In this document: positions 47,984-61,870 of the stretch, piece by piece
Position numbering within the stretch: position 1 is the first letter of the stretch
How the letters are laid out: each line of letters begins with the position of its first letter
Assembly (NCBI GenBank): GCA_034620365.1
Contig: JAQGEQ010000345.1
Span: 620,001-684,000 of the forward strand
Direction: 5' to 3'
DNA: 64,000 bases
Origin: Pegea sp. RAD2-039
Taxonomy: Eukaryota; Chordata; Thaliacea; Salpida; Salpidae
Made by a program: the position numbers and the translations under genes
Notes under the pieces: model-generated
The model's input: the letters and a program-made list of their open reading frames with translations, nothing else
What the model was told of the DNA's origin: nothing
Databases searched by the model: none

Positions 47984-50900
47984 CTCAATATAAAAAAAAG
48001 AGTCTCCAAGCTTGATCTTCTTATTCATCAGGTTTAGGCAAGTTTTAATAATAATTTTATGTTAATTAACACCTTATGGTTATAGCGACCTCAAAAGCTA
48101 GCTTCTAACAGGGTTGTTAGATGGTGCAGTATATCACATCCGTTTAAGCCAACCTCTAGTTTTGTAGCTTCAATTGTATGATTCAGAAGTTTCTTTTCTC
48201 CTAACTTCATCACTGCCTCTTTACATAAGGTAGGTTTGAGTAAAGTAAAAGCGGAAGCCTGGCCACCAGCTAACTGCTACAAATTTATTTCTCCTTTTAA
48301 ATAAACTCTTTTAAAAGAACTAAATAATTTGCTACTGAAATCAACCACACTTTAGACCCATGGCTCTGTTGATTTGAGAAAAGTGCAGAAAAAACATTTC
48401 TAAGAACTTATGAATGGGTTTGTGAAGCTTTATTTATCGCTAACAATTTCAACTAAAGTATGTATACAAGCTGCCCACAATTGTGCCAGGACGGTTCGAA
48501 TAACTCCTTTAAATAGTGATTCATCACAAATAAATTCCTTTTTCAGCTAGATTTTTACGTTAGGATGCAAATTCTGTTTTTAAGTTCAAAAATTTGAAGA
48601 TAATTTCTCATCAAAACAAAATTTAAATCTAAAACAAAACATTGTAGCTCGGCCAGTTTGTAAAAAAGCCATTTTTGAACTAACAGTTGAAATTAGTTAA
48701 ATAGGAGAAAATGCGAACAATATGATGATATCTGATGACGGACGCTTGTGGTTGGGTAGAAAGTTTTGTTTCTACTGCCACCAGCTTCCGCCAATCTTTT
48801 GTGTTTACTCAAATTCACTTCAACATAAAACTTCCCTCCTCTCGACTAGAAAGATATGACTCGACTATTTCTGAAATAACTCATCACCAAAAATATTTGT
48901 GAGTTTATTTCCTGTATCAATAACTTCAAAATATTTCCCAGGAATTACTTCAAACTTTTCACATGTGTCTTTCAAATCATTTTGATGAATATATTCCCAA
49001 AAAGATCATTCCTGAATCAGTTCCTTCCAGCTCTTCTCATAAACACAAATTTCATTCATTAAAATTTGCCCATACATTTTTTCGCGTTATAGCGCCAAAA
49101 GCCATTAAGCTTTATGCAAACAAACGGTAAGATATATTCAAAGCAGAAACAAACTATATAACAAAAGAGGCCCCCCACAAATAACCTCTTAACTTTACTG
49201 AGCAAGTACAAAATACTCTTTAAACAAATCATTTTGCCAAAATCTAACATTGAACAGCTAGAAATGAGACAGATTAATGGCGGGAGTTGCAACGTCATTC
49301 ATAAATCGACGAATAGACACATCTGGTCGAAACTAGACGAAAAATATTAGTCCGAACAAGACCAAAACCCCACTTGCTTTGATTCATCTATTTTGTTGTG
49401 ATTAATATCAACTAATCTCAAAGTCATCTCATATAGATCTTTCACAATCTTTACTAGTAAAGCTGTTGTCGTCTGTCGTCATAGAAACTAAAAGATTTAA
49501 AGCTCTAAAACAGCTTACAATGTACTTACGTGACAGAAGTGGTAGAAGGCTGTATACACAGGCACAAGCTGCATTTCGTTGCTGCTGTTTTAAGTTTCTG
49601 TTGATGATAAACAAACGAATTTTGACTTGTGAATGTTATTACATGTATCAAAAGTTGATCTTAAGTCGCTGATTTGTAAACTGAAATATTCAAAATAGCT
49701 CCGAAGATAAAAAGTTCGTTTTTCTTGCAAATAAAACCTCAGATGACATAAAAGAAAATATCAAAGACTAACTTCATCAAAGATGACGAGACTCTGAAGC
49801 AATGATTCATCAAACCGACGAAGATTTGATAGCAGACACCAGATCTACCCTCTAAGGAGTTAAAAGCAAGCATTTTTCGACATCTTCTACCCATTACATT
49901 TTCTTTATTCCATCCTCAGCTTGATGACGTCATCAACTGAATTTTACTGTGACCTTATGCTGGAACGTGAAGACCATATGCTGCGGAGTAGGAAATGTTC
50001 AAGTTTCTTTCGCTTCTAAATAGGATTTAGTTGAAGCTAAGAAGATCGGTTTGAAGATCAAACTGATTCCTTAGAGAATGTTTGAATCAAACAGAAATAC
50101 GATTATGAAAAGTGAGTAATTAAAACTGACAAAAAACTATTTGAAATTGTTCCTTGTCGTAATTAGACGTGGAGACAAACTTTTAGAATGCCTGTGGTTT
50201 GCTAAGTGAATTTCTCCAACATGAATAGAACTTATCCTCTTACCCATCTAGAACGTAACCTCATTTGCATACAGGATTGAGGCAACAAACTAACAATAAG
50301 CTGGAAGTTGATGACTAAGCTCACTACTCGCATCAAGAGAAGCATTTCAAATATGATCCTCTAATTTTATACTGTTACTTTTTTGTCTACAATATGCTAA
50401 TCGGTATCTCTGATCAAATAAGAGCTGCTCCGTTTTAATCCTCTAATTGTGCATCAATCAAGGGTGAAATATTATCTTCGATTTATAACTTTTGAAAATG
50501 TGTTTCTAAACTATTCTTGTAAAAGAAAAATAGAAGGAAATTGAATTATTAAAAAGGAAACACTGAAGAATTGCTACTAACATTTGCATACTGCTACACA
50601 AATCATTTCCTAGCTTATTTCTAATCAAGTTTCAAGCGATTTTTAAACTGCTAGTGATAAATTGAAGTTGTCATGGAGACAATAAAAAGTACAATTTAAA
50701 ACTTTCCGCGTTTTTATTTCAATTGAAAAGATTTGAAAAGAAATGAATGAAATGGAAAAAACATTTGAAAAAAACTCATTAAATGCAAATTGTTCAAATA
50801 TTTACGTTTCAATCACTTCATTTGCATATTTATAAACGCAAAACTAAAAGATACTGGATGCAAATGAGATCAAGGTCTGTAATGTTTCAGATTTTCTAAA

Positions 50901-51031
50901 TACGTAAAATGCCAGGGAGTTTTCTTCCAGTATTTTTCCCGCTATTAGCTCCCACATTTCACTCAAAAACGTGATCAACCCTTTCTCCAAGTCTTTCAAT
51001 TTTTTGAATGGAGCTCTCGCATCGCGATGAC

Positions 51032-51047
51032 GGTTACCATGGCAACC
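51032..51047. promoter_or_regulatory. X-box-like palindrome
   Basis: GGTTACCATGGCAACC, a near-perfect 16-bp palindrome matching the RFX-type X-box consensus (GTNRCC...GGYAAC). Function not shown. Confidence 0.4.
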
Positions 51048-54000
51048 GAAGTGCGATGGTTTGTAGAGAGTTCACCATTGATTTGAATTTGACAACGATG
51101 ATGCGTGTGGAAAAACTTTTACAAGTTTCAACTGATCCAAATCGCAGCTTGTTTTTGAACTTGTACAAGAAAAGAAAACAAAAAAGTGTTGAATGGCTGA
51201 GCTAAAGATGAAGGCTTTAAGTAAACTTTGGTAAAAACGGCTCATGGCAGAACAAACAAAAAACTCGCTTAACAATGTTCAGTTTCTCGTAAACGGCGAA
51301 TTTCTACTTTCTGAGAATTAGGAAGTGATTTGTACGTCTGAAAGCTGATTAAAACTGACTTCACGGAAACAACTAATCCTGATAAATTTGCTTTGATAAT
51401 TTGTCAAATTAGATATCAGTTTAATTAAACATTTCAACGATTTAATCCACTTTAAATATTCAAATAAAGTTTATCATATTTATAAGAAAAAGATATTTTA
51501 TTAAAAACTAGAAAAATGTGAAAAAAAAATTGTAGCAAAAATTTATTTAAAGTAAATTACGTGTGATAGAGAAGTGTTTTAACGGTTAAAATTACATTTT
51601 TATGTTAGTTGTAATTGAATGAATGGTTTTATAGAAGAATGAATGAAAATGGAGATACGCCTACATTAAATCTTTGCTTTCAATCTTGATATTTTACTGA
51701 ATTGTTACTACAGTGTCGTCACATGGTTCAGGAGAGAAAAATGAAATAAAACGAGTAAATAACTGTACTATCAGCCAGTGGTTAAAGTAGTATACTTTCT
51801 TTTGTATCTAGTTCCCAGAGCGCGATATTTCTATTCAAGGTTAGGACTTGTCGGTCGGTGTTTGAAGGTGAACAACCAATTATATCTTTTAAGTTTACGG
51901 TCAAACACATTTTCTTTCCTTCTTTTTTTGTCATTGACTTGACAAGAATTCTTTTAACTAATTTGAATTTAACATTAGCTTTTTTTAAATTGCAAATCAA
52001 TCTTAATCGGAGTTGGTTTACGAATAGTTACATTGTTGAAGTCTCGTCAAACAAACACTACAAATACTAATGATACTAAAATGAATTCCGATAAACTTAA
52101 ATTGATTGATGAGTATTGAAAAATTTACAAATAATTGCCACATTGAATAAAAACAAAAAAAATTGTAGCCAGATTTGACGAAATATGAAATCAGTTAATT
52201 ATTAACAATATCGAATACTGAAGTGGTAATTGTTTCTAATTTGCATATTTTTAATTTACTGAAAGTAATCTATCATTACAAAGTTTTGAAAAAACTTTTA
52301 TTGCTTTTAAGATACGATGAATAAGCTAACGTATGCCTGTCTTTATTATGAATAATTTATTTCAGTTTTTTTTTATCAAACACAACGTCATTTAATTACA
52401 AGAGTTGGTCTTTTTTGTGTAACCCGATTATATGCAAATAGAAGACTGCAAAAATAACTTTAATCTTTAAAAAGCAATTGGTAAATTACGATTTGCAACT
52501 TTACAAACATTTTCTATTCAAATTTTCTATTCATAAAACTGGCATATCGATTTTGTAGTGATTTTTTGCTGCTTTTGCCTCACTACCAGCCTTGCAAATG
52601 ACATAAAAACAAGTTGAATTGAGATAAAGCCAAGTTTTAGTAGTCTGCAAAACCAAACAGACACAGGTTTGAAACAGTTGCACAAGTTAAATGAAACTTT
52701 CAAATATTTTAATGGGTAGACTTGCTTTCAATCGTTTTAAAAAGTACAAACAGACAAAACGTAGTTCTGTGGTTTTCATAAGTTCTGAAAAATCTGCATC
52801 AGTAGAAGAACATTTTTAATACTACAAAAATTTTGTCAAATTGCTTTTGTAAGATATTTTTAAACTATTTGCTGTTGTTATTCTTCCAGTAAACTCGAAA
52901 TAATTAGAGGAAATTTCAAGTTGTTTTGGAGAATAACACTTTCACATTTCAACAAGTTTTATTATAAAATTGTATTTTGTTTTTCTGTAATACTTTGAAA
53001 ATGTATTATTCTATTATGTACAAGTCACAAATAATTTATTATTTTTCTCTATGAATGTAATAAACCCTTCAGTTAAAATGAACAAGCTTGCACTCGGTAA
53101 ATACAAAAAACAACATATGTTTTATTGATATGCATAATGCATAAGCTAAAATGAGTTTATTTACCACTGCAAGCAGCAAATACAAAATGATTATTTAAAA
53201 ATGAGTATTTATTTATGGTAGGTTATTTCTAAACTAAATTTTGTGCAAATTTCTACTTATTAAGATTCTGCTAACTTATTAACAAGTTATTACTACATGT
53301 GGTATTGACTGCAGTTGACTCTTAATGTTGGTTGAGTATTGGCAAGCGGAAATACTTTGTCATGTAACTAAATAAATATTGAACTGATCAAACAACTATT
53401 GAAAATTAACATTAATTCTTATAGTTGTTATGACTTTTAAAAATCAAATTTGTTTTATTCCTTATTATTTAAATCATCAGATCATCTCAAATAAATCAAA
53501 GTAAATATTGTATAACAAACAAAAAATTGAATATCATTGTTAAACTGGTTTAGTCTACAACGTGAAAACAGTATAGTGGAAACCTATAAACATTTATCTC
53601 AGCCAAAAGTTTATTTTTTAAAACAAGTTTAACTAATTGCAAAATTTCCAAAGTTGCCACTAAACATTGTACCAATACAGACGTTATTTACCTACATAAT
53701 AGATTTACAAACCTCGTAAGCAGTATAGTATTATCTGCTTTAAAACGACAAATGAACAGCCAAACTAATTCTGTTTTATAAAGTCGTGTATTTGCATATA
53801 AGCAGTTGGATTTACTATTATTCCATAGTAAGTGTTAGTACTATTCTAAAGATTACACAAGCCATTTAATCTAAAGTCTTATCTTCTTTCACGATTTCGT
53901 TTTAACGTTTTTATTCATACATGTATAGAAACAACAACCAAATAAGAACTTTTAGAAAAAATCTTTTTGTAATTTTTTTTTTTATGGAAATTTTTTCACG

Positions 54001-57000
54001 TAGTTTTCTTTGGTTAGTTCCTGTTTCTTTAAAAAGGTTAAACTTAGTTTTACTTTTTCCTTCAACGTTTATTTTTAGGAATAATTGTTTAAAAACGAAA
54101 ACTAAAAACGTGGGTAAGGCAAACCACTACAGATGCAATTGAATTCACATTTGAAATTATTTTAATATTTTATAACAAGTTTCCTAGAAGCCTTTTCAGC
54201 AGTCAATTTCATTTCAGTTGAAGACAATTTATATTCGTCTATAAATTCTTTTCTAAAATTTATTCTTTTACAAACAAAGTCAAACCGAATTTCAAGTTTT
54301 CCTGGTATATGTTTACTTGCTTCTTGCGTAATCAGTTTACTGAAACGCTTTTTTAAAAACCTATGGAACAGGAAGCCACATCTTATAAGGTTCATTTCAT
54401 TTTTTTTCCCATCATCATTTGAAGCAGACTTCTTTATTATTGTTTTGGTTTAACAAAAAGTTTCAAAAAAATAATCGTGTATTTACTCTAATTTTAATCT
54501 ACCTTTGAAGTTTTCTATTTAGACAACTACGTTTTTTCTTTATTCTCTGATAATTATTGTTTACAACAAACATAAAATTTCAACATTTTTATAAAAATAG
54601 AAATTCTAAAATAGATCTCTAACCACAAGCAAACTCTGCAATTATAATAAATGTTGCAAAAAGTGAAATATGTTTCAAACTGTAATTAGTAAACAATTAA
54701 ATTATTTCAACATTTACTAAAATAACATCTTTTTCGGGTTTTTATACAATTAATAATTACCTATATATATGAATGACTCAAAATAAAGCTCTTTACAGAA
54801 GTGCTGAAAATTTGGCAGGCATTTTATAAACATCGTCACATCCTGATATCAATATGATAAACACAATAATCAAAATTAAGTTTAAAAGCTTTAGTTTATT
54901 AAATGTCATTTTGATTAACTCACAGGACAATTTTGTTTCGATTATAAACCATTTTATAACCCTCTAGCTAACTTACAATAAAAACTTCCATAATTTTTGG
55001 GTAATACAAACGTTATCGTTTAAAATAATCTTCAAATGATTAATGGTTAAATCCTACGTCAAAGTTAATGTTTGAGAAGTAAGAAACTGAGATTTTGATC
55101 TTTTAAATGTTTACTTTTTGCTCATAATAAAACTACTTCGTGAAATCCTGGGAAATTCTGTAGTATTATGTGTTTGATATTTACTGTTGAAAGTATTAAA
55201 TAGATTGTAAAAGAAATATTCAAAGTCCGAAACCTGGAAACTGTGGTTTGAAGCTTGTTGATTAAGTAAATTAAAACATCAGACCTTTCCAGTAAAAGCC
55301 TCTTTTATCAATCAAGTTACAGCACTGGCTGAAAACGCCCTTTTAGTAAGAACATTTGTTTACAGTAGAGTTGAGAAAGGCAAAAGAAATAAAACAAAGT
55401 TAGTTGAAGTCTGTTGTTGTGTTTGCTCAGACGATGTCCTAGCCAGGCTCTTTAATCGTATGTGTTGATTAAATCCTCATAAATAAGTTTACTCTGTGCA
55501 AGATCTCACGTTAACTCAGTTGAGTGCGGGTTTGAACATGTTATTCAAAAAGTTTGCAGGAGAAACTTCTTTAGTAACCATCTCTTTACAAGAAAGCTAT
55601 CAGTTGTACGTGATGATAAGATGAAAATAACTTTTGTAGAATTTCAATTAATGCATTATTAGACCACCATCCTCTTTGCCCGACATCTAAAACACATTTT
55701 GACATTTTTCGCTGTCTGTTTGAGAACTAGATTGTTTCAAAACTTCATATTTCACTTAAGTGCGTTTTTAATCAATAACAATTCAGTAGTGATAACCACT
55801 GTGGTTGATGACAGCTTATTCCATTTCTAACTCAAATTTCAAATACCACCTTTAATGTTTCATGAATTATTCAAAGTTTAATTTTAGTACATGTTAGTTT
55901 TTAATTTGATATTGTTTTGGCTTTCAAATTAAGCTGAAAAACTAATGATTCAATTTAAAATAATTTGTGGTATAAACATGAGATTGTAAACATACAAACC
56001 ACCCACAGCAATCTACTTCATCTGACATCAACTAGTTAGTTACGATACATCATAACTTCTCACCACACAGACTAAACCAGAAGTATTTCAACTCATATTA
56101 TAATAAATCAATTACAAGTGCTTAAAACTATGTAAACATAAAAGAAATAAGAGTCTCTATCATTTGTAATCAGTCATTTATCTTTCAATACATGGTAATT
56201 AAATGAATCTACAAATGTTTATCTATAAATATCTTTTATTATATTTTATTATCTGTAATTTTGTTTTGGTTTTTTATCTTTACTATTTGAATAGTTCATT
56301 CTAACATGTGACTACAACACAAACAACCTTATTATGGATAACATCAACTTGAATATGTTCATGTGATGACATTAAAAGGGTTCCTCTCTCCATTATCAAG
56401 TGGCTATTTGAAATGTTGCTTACATTCAATATCCTGTCTGCCATCAAAGTTATCATCGCAAATTTCTGTAACTTTTTTTAATGAAATTCTTTTAAACAAT
56501 TGTGGAAGTCTCATTTTTGTGTTGTTAAAAAAAGCAATAAACAAAATATCAAAAAGTTGTTAAAACTTAAATTCAATTTAAAAATTGAAAACATGACTAA
56601 TTATGTCGATTTTTTTACATGAAGTTCCTCAAAATACTTTGTCATCTTGTATTCAGTAGACACAAAAATGTAAAGAATTCTGCAAAATTATTAGTCTCAA
56701 GTCTTTTCAAACATAACTTCATGAATTTTACAGCTTTTTTGTTTTATTTCTTCGTATCTATCTCATTCTTTTAATTCTTTTCTTATAAATCATAAAAAAA
56801 TTCTTCAAAAAGTTGTTAACTGCTTTGTGTGAATAACGAAAGTGGTTTACCGCCCAATTGGATCGAAATAGTATGGACCAATTACGTAAAAAGCCAAAAT
56901 AGGAACAAACATTACTGTATTTGGTATGCAAGGTGCAAAATATGACGTCATTCCGACGCGAGATTTAGGGCGCTTTGTTAAACGTGCGCAGCAGGAGAGC

Positions 57001-57316
57001 AATTTCTCGACGAGGTTACGTCAGAAGAAAACTATTTGGTAAAAAATGTATTTCCAGACATCGCCTAAAAAGATGATTCATGATCTGTTCTAGAAAAATG
57101 TCCGCGAACACAACTTGGCAGCGATCTGAAAGCGACAAACTCTCGATTTATCTAGATGACCGCGTGCTAAAAACAGCCAGTGACGATTTCTGATCTATTT
57201 GCGACCTAAAACCACTTGTAACCTCATGTGGTCAAATTCTATATCCTGTCATCAACGCGACAACGTCAAGAGCTCTCGTCACATTTGTTGCTGTTGTAAC
57301 CATGGTGAAGTTTGCG

Positions 57317-57330
57317 GTTGCCATGGCAAC
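57317..57330. promoter_or_regulatory. Perfect X-box palindrome GTTGCCATGGCAAC
   Basis: Exact 14-bp palindrome. A second related word, TTGTAACCATGGTGA, lies immediately to the left (about 57,294-57,308), forming a pair. Confidence 0.45.
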
Positions 57331-57706
57331 AATTTATTGTCAACTGATATGTTGTCTTTCTCAGTAATCAATTATTCTTATAGTTTTTTCGGGAAGTTTT
57401 TGGAATATTTAAAGATTATGTAGACCAAGAAGTCATTTGAGTATAAAATCAAAACTATTTGACTGACTAAAAATAAGCTGTTGAAGCTTGCAGAGCTATT
57501 TCTGTTTAAAGCGCTTCGGTTTATTATCAAATTGAAACCAACTAGTTAGCAAATATCAGGAAATATCTACTCATGTGCAAAGATATCAAATAGACTTTGT
57601 TCTTTCAGAAGTTACTACTAGATCTCAATTTTCATTCTTATTTTCTGATTCATATTTCCATCATTTTTATAAAAGCATTTGAAATTGTTTAGTCGTCATC
57701 TTAAAT

Positions 57707-57719
57707 AGGTCAGAGGTCA
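57707..57719 (+). promoter_or_regulatory. Perfect DR1 nuclear-receptor-type element
   Basis: AGGTCAGAGGTCA: two AGGTCA half-sites spaced by one base, the consensus for RXR heterodimers, HNF4 or COUP-type receptors. Position relative to any gene is unclear. Confidence 0.4.
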
Positions 57720-57844
57720 ACTGGATTTGGTTCCAAATAAAACAGATAAAATGACAAGTGTTTAATGGTGTGGAATTCTTGATGTTACATAATCAAGATT
57801 TTTGGTTACTTGTAGTTATAAGATGTTATTATCAAATAATTCAG

Positions 57845-57864
57845 GTTCAGTTCAGTTCAGTTCA
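57845..57864 (+). repeat. Pentanucleotide microsatellite (GTTCA)n
   Basis: Four perfect copies of GTTCA. Confidence 0.85.
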
Positions 57865-58425
57865 AGTAAATATTTCAGTATTCGACTGTATATCTGTGGT
57901 TAGTTATTTGTAACCACACACTGATTTCGAAGTTAATGTCAGTTGTTCTCAAGGTGATAGAAAAACAAGATAAGAAGTTTAAAAGTGAAATGATGAAATC
58001 TCACTTTCGGTTTGTCATCAATTATTTCATTTCAAATCAAGATAAACAGATACAAAAGTATTTGAAATGAAAGTTTGATTCAATCAAAACTAAGGATGAT
58101 TTTTAATTTAATAAAAACTCGCAAATGATATTAAAGATTAATATGTATGATGAATACAAGAAAAATGTCGAAAAAATTCTTCACATTTTTATGTTTCAAA
58201 AAAAAGTTTATAAAATACAAATAACTTTTCACATCAGTTGAAGATCAATTAGAAAAAATTTTTTTTTGTAAAAATCAAAATATCTCTCCAAAATTATTGA
58301 TTAAATTCCATGAAAAAGAAACTGATAATAAAGTTATAATATCTACTTTTAAATCTTCTTCATTCTATTTTAAAAAATCAACATCTTAACATAATTAACA
58401 GACTTGTTTCGGTGTTGCACTGGTT

Positions 58426-58438
58426 AGGTCAAAGGTCA
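58426..58438 (+). promoter_or_regulatory. Second perfect DR1 element
   Basis: AGGTCAAAGGTCA, 719 bases from the first perfect DR1 and in the same orientation. Confidence 0.4.
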
Positions 58439-60073
58439 GACATTTATTTTTAGTGTTTATTTGTTTCTAATCTGTGTTTCTAATTGGAGATTTTAGAAAT
58501 AGCTTTAAATACTAAATAATTCATAGAATCGTTTGTTTAGAAAGTATCTACAAAATTGAAAAGCTCAATATTTGTAGATAAAGACTTAAAATTGAAACTT
58601 ATCAATAATTTAATAATCATTTGAAGTTTGAATATCTTGCAGCCTCAATTAAAACCGGTTTTTCGTTGCACATATGGTTATTACGCCACTGTATTCGAGA
58701 TCAAAGCAATAAATGATACGATTCCCTCAGGCTATTTCTTCACCGCCACATTCTTTATTTCATTTTGACTTTTCGTAACGGCCTCACAATACAGTTGAGC
58801 AGAAAGAGCTTTGACACAAAAGTGACTTTCTCGCTTGAAATCGATCCTTTTAAGAAGACCTATACTCTACTTTTGCTGCAAAATTTTATTGATCGAAAAA
58901 AATGTTGTAAAACGAAGCTGCAACCTGCAAATGATACGAACAAGGTCAATTGAACGATGTCAGGTATTCTTATCATCAACATTTACCTCCTATTCAACAC
59001 CTGTGAACGTAATCATCTTCTTATCTTGACATTAAACAGCAAGGTCATCTTTTTTGGTGTGGAATCCAGGTGCTAGGAGGAAAAACAAACGATAAAGTTG
59101 CTGTGGATAGATGAAAGAATTAGATTTGAAGTGATAGTAGAAGGTGGTTCACTACCCGCCTATATAAACGTGCTTACGAAAAGAACATTATCGAGTCACG
59201 TGATCATACAGACAAAAGAAGTAGATGCAGAGATTTAGGATTTTAAAAAGTCTTCATCCGTTATTAAATTCTTAGGATTAGGAATTGAGTTTGTAGAAAT
59301 TTGGAAAAGAAGATTTATTGGTGGAAAACTGATCAATAAATCAAAAAAACAAAACACCAATTTGTCCCAATTACTAATTAACAATCGATTAATCAGATGT
59401 GTGGTCGATCTGATGAACAGTAGAAGCAAACATAGAAACCAACTTTAAATTGGCGCCTAGTACCAAACGACCAGGTCCTGAGTCTGTGGTGTAAACATGA
59501 CAATAACAACTCCCTCATTATCTGATCTTCTCCAGTTTGAAGAGCAATGAGCGACTCAACAACAACAATTTTAAACGAAGTGTTGTTTGTTCGATTCATT
59601 CGACTCTAAACGACCTTGTTTGTGACTCACAATCTCGCCATTTGATGGCGTAACCTAAAAACAATCTGCTTTTGTTGTTTTTTGAAGCTTACTATGTACA
59701 GAAGGAGTGGAATCTGAACTGAGGTTGTTTTTGACTCGTTTGGACAATAACAACTTACTAAAGGTTACTACTTAATTGCTAGAAAAGCCGCTTGCGCAGA
59801 AATCGATTTTTTTTTCTGCTTTTTGGATCGTTTATCAGTAAACAGCTTGTTATGAAATAAACCTTTGAAACCCCGACCACTTATCAATTTCTACCACCTC
59901 AACTGGTCCACTTGATCAAAAATAAACCTGAAGTACTTTATACTTCCGTCGCTGCGCGTTCGCGATCACCCACAATCGATTTTTGTCAATTCCAAACACC
60001 ATTTCAATGTAGTAACGGATTAATCGTTATTGTTGCCACCAGCACACGCGCGCTTGTCGTGTTTTCACTTGTC

Positions 60074-60088
60074 GGTCACCATGGCAAC
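60074..60088. promoter_or_regulatory. X-box-like motif
   Basis: GGTCACCATGGCAAC, one of several dispersed CCATGGCAAC words in the right part of the window. Confidence 0.35.
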
Positions 60089-61525
60089 GCTCACAGCAAG
60101 ACCAGCTCACAGACAATCACTACAGGAGGTTTAAATTATATTCAACTCAAATAACTGATAATGAAAGCCTGAGAATAGCGACCAACGACCACAAGGTGGC
60201 CATTACGCGATAGTATATTACTTTGATAGCTTTATTTAGCATTTTGGCAAGAGATAAAAGCGGTAAGTATCTGGAGGCAACTGTTGCATCGGGTCCCCGG
60301 GCTAATCAGATAACCTGTAAAATAAAGGAGCTAATAATTATTGTGTTGACATTGAAAGGTGGTTGCAAGGTTACTTGCTTGCTGCTGATGATGTTACAAC
60401 TAAAAATACGTGTCCATCATCGCCACTTCTCCATCGCTTCTGTTAATTTCTTTTTTTTTGTTTTGATTAAATTAGTTGGTTTAGAAAGATGACAAGTTGT
60501 TGTTGATGACATTAACTTGGGGTTAATAAAGGTCGTTGCCGTACTTGCCAACGCTTTTTGTCACAATTACGTAGTGACGTCATCATAACGCGATTGCTAC
60601 AGCAAGCGAATTTTTGGGTTTCCGCTTGCAAACGCGAAATGTTGTGACGCATTAAATCAATAATTTTCCGGATTTCCGGTTTTCGTCAAACTAACTTCAA
60701 AGAAATTCCAAAAAAAAAAAAAGACATTTCGGTACAAGACACAAAACATCTCGCGAACGACGTGACGACTTTATTACGTAATCATTTTAATAGAGCAGGA
60801 AGCTAGTGTTAGTTGTTGTTCCCTTGGTAACCATGCCTAAAAACAACAGCCGTTTAGTTGCTGTGCTTAAAATAGATGCAAATAATTTAAGGTTTTTACA
60901 AGTAGATGATTTAAACAATCGATTTGATTAACATTAAAATAATCACACATTCAAAACGTTCCATCAACAAATGTTCGAGACGCAGCAATCAATTTGAAAC
61001 TGACAGCTTTTTTTTTACTTTAAAAGCTTCATCTCGACGAATCAATCATCTACTACACTCATCACTAAAATTGTTGCTCTATTTTCCAACTCTTCATAAT
61101 TTATGAGTTTTCATTTCAGTTTTTAGCTTACTTTTTAAAAGAAACTAAAATTGACGCTTTCAAAACTCGCTAAATAACTCCTTGGATCCATTGCAGCAGA
61201 TGATAAAGTGTAAAAAAGTTAAAAATTTAAAAAGAAGATGTCAACCAATCAGAAGCCGTCATTTCAAATTTACATCCGGATGACAATCTGCTGTAGTCAA
61301 TGAAGCGGAACCACAATAACAAGAGGTCTTGCTGATGTGTGCCTATTAGTCTAGCGGTAAGTAGTTGCAAAAAAAGAGAAGGGAAGATACAAAACTCTTC
61401 CGATGTAGAAACTTGACTTTCATCTTGCGTCGTTTCCGTTCAAAATTACTTTCAGATTGAAGTGAGAGTTCAAGAAAATCGTTTCCGAGGTGAAATGGGT
61501 ATACTTCACTAAAAACGACAAAAGT

Positions 61526-61870
61526 GATTAAATGTCCACTAATGATCTTAACAACCATCAAATTCCCGGCTAGAACCACCTCAAGGGCCATAAAATTTCC
61601 CTATAATCGCCTTTAAGTAATAAAATGTCCCACAACAACCTTAATGGCCATTAAAAGTCCACCAACCATCTCAAACCCCATAAAAGGACCTTAAATCGTC
61701 TTTAGGACTACAATATGTTCCCAAACCATTTCAAGCACCACCTCACAACCACCTCAAGGGCTATAAATGTCTTTGAGGGGCCTTTAAATATCCCCAACCA
61801 CATCAAGGGCAGTCTGCTAATCACCCGAAGGACCAGATAAATCATCCCAAAAAGAGGACCACTAAATGTT
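61526..61870. repeat. Degenerate ~30-bp minisatellite
   Basis: About ten imperfect copies of a unit resembling AACCACCTCAAGGGCCATAA followed by AATTTCCC or AATGTCCC, with period roughly 24-32 bases (AACCACCTCAAGGG, AACAACCTTAATGGCC, AACCATCTCAAACCCC, AACCACATCAAGGG). Copies are diverged, so the array is old. It is C/A-rich on the plus strand, in contrast to its surroundings. Confidence 0.75.

Larger units (their letters stand above)
47984..61525. other. ~13.5 kb without supported genes
   Basis: Mostly AT-rich with patches of higher GC. Short frames (for example minus 51,782-52,000 and minus 54,162-54,395) have no recognisable homology or splice context. Individual regulatory-type motifs inside are listed separately. 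Upstream exons of the minus-strand gene ending at 47,548 may be hidden here. Confidence 0.5.

Noticed and set aside
48480-48510. GGTTCGAAT-like word suggesting a tRNA B box (also near 61,908)
   Set aside because: No matching A box or cloverleaf could be formed around either site.
51782-52000. 72-codon minus-strand frame with a globular-looking translation
   Set aside because: No domain recognised and no exon boundaries supporting it. Length is within chance for this region.
54162-54395. 77-codon minus-strand frame rich in Lys/Arg
   Set aside because: No homology recognised and no supporting signals.
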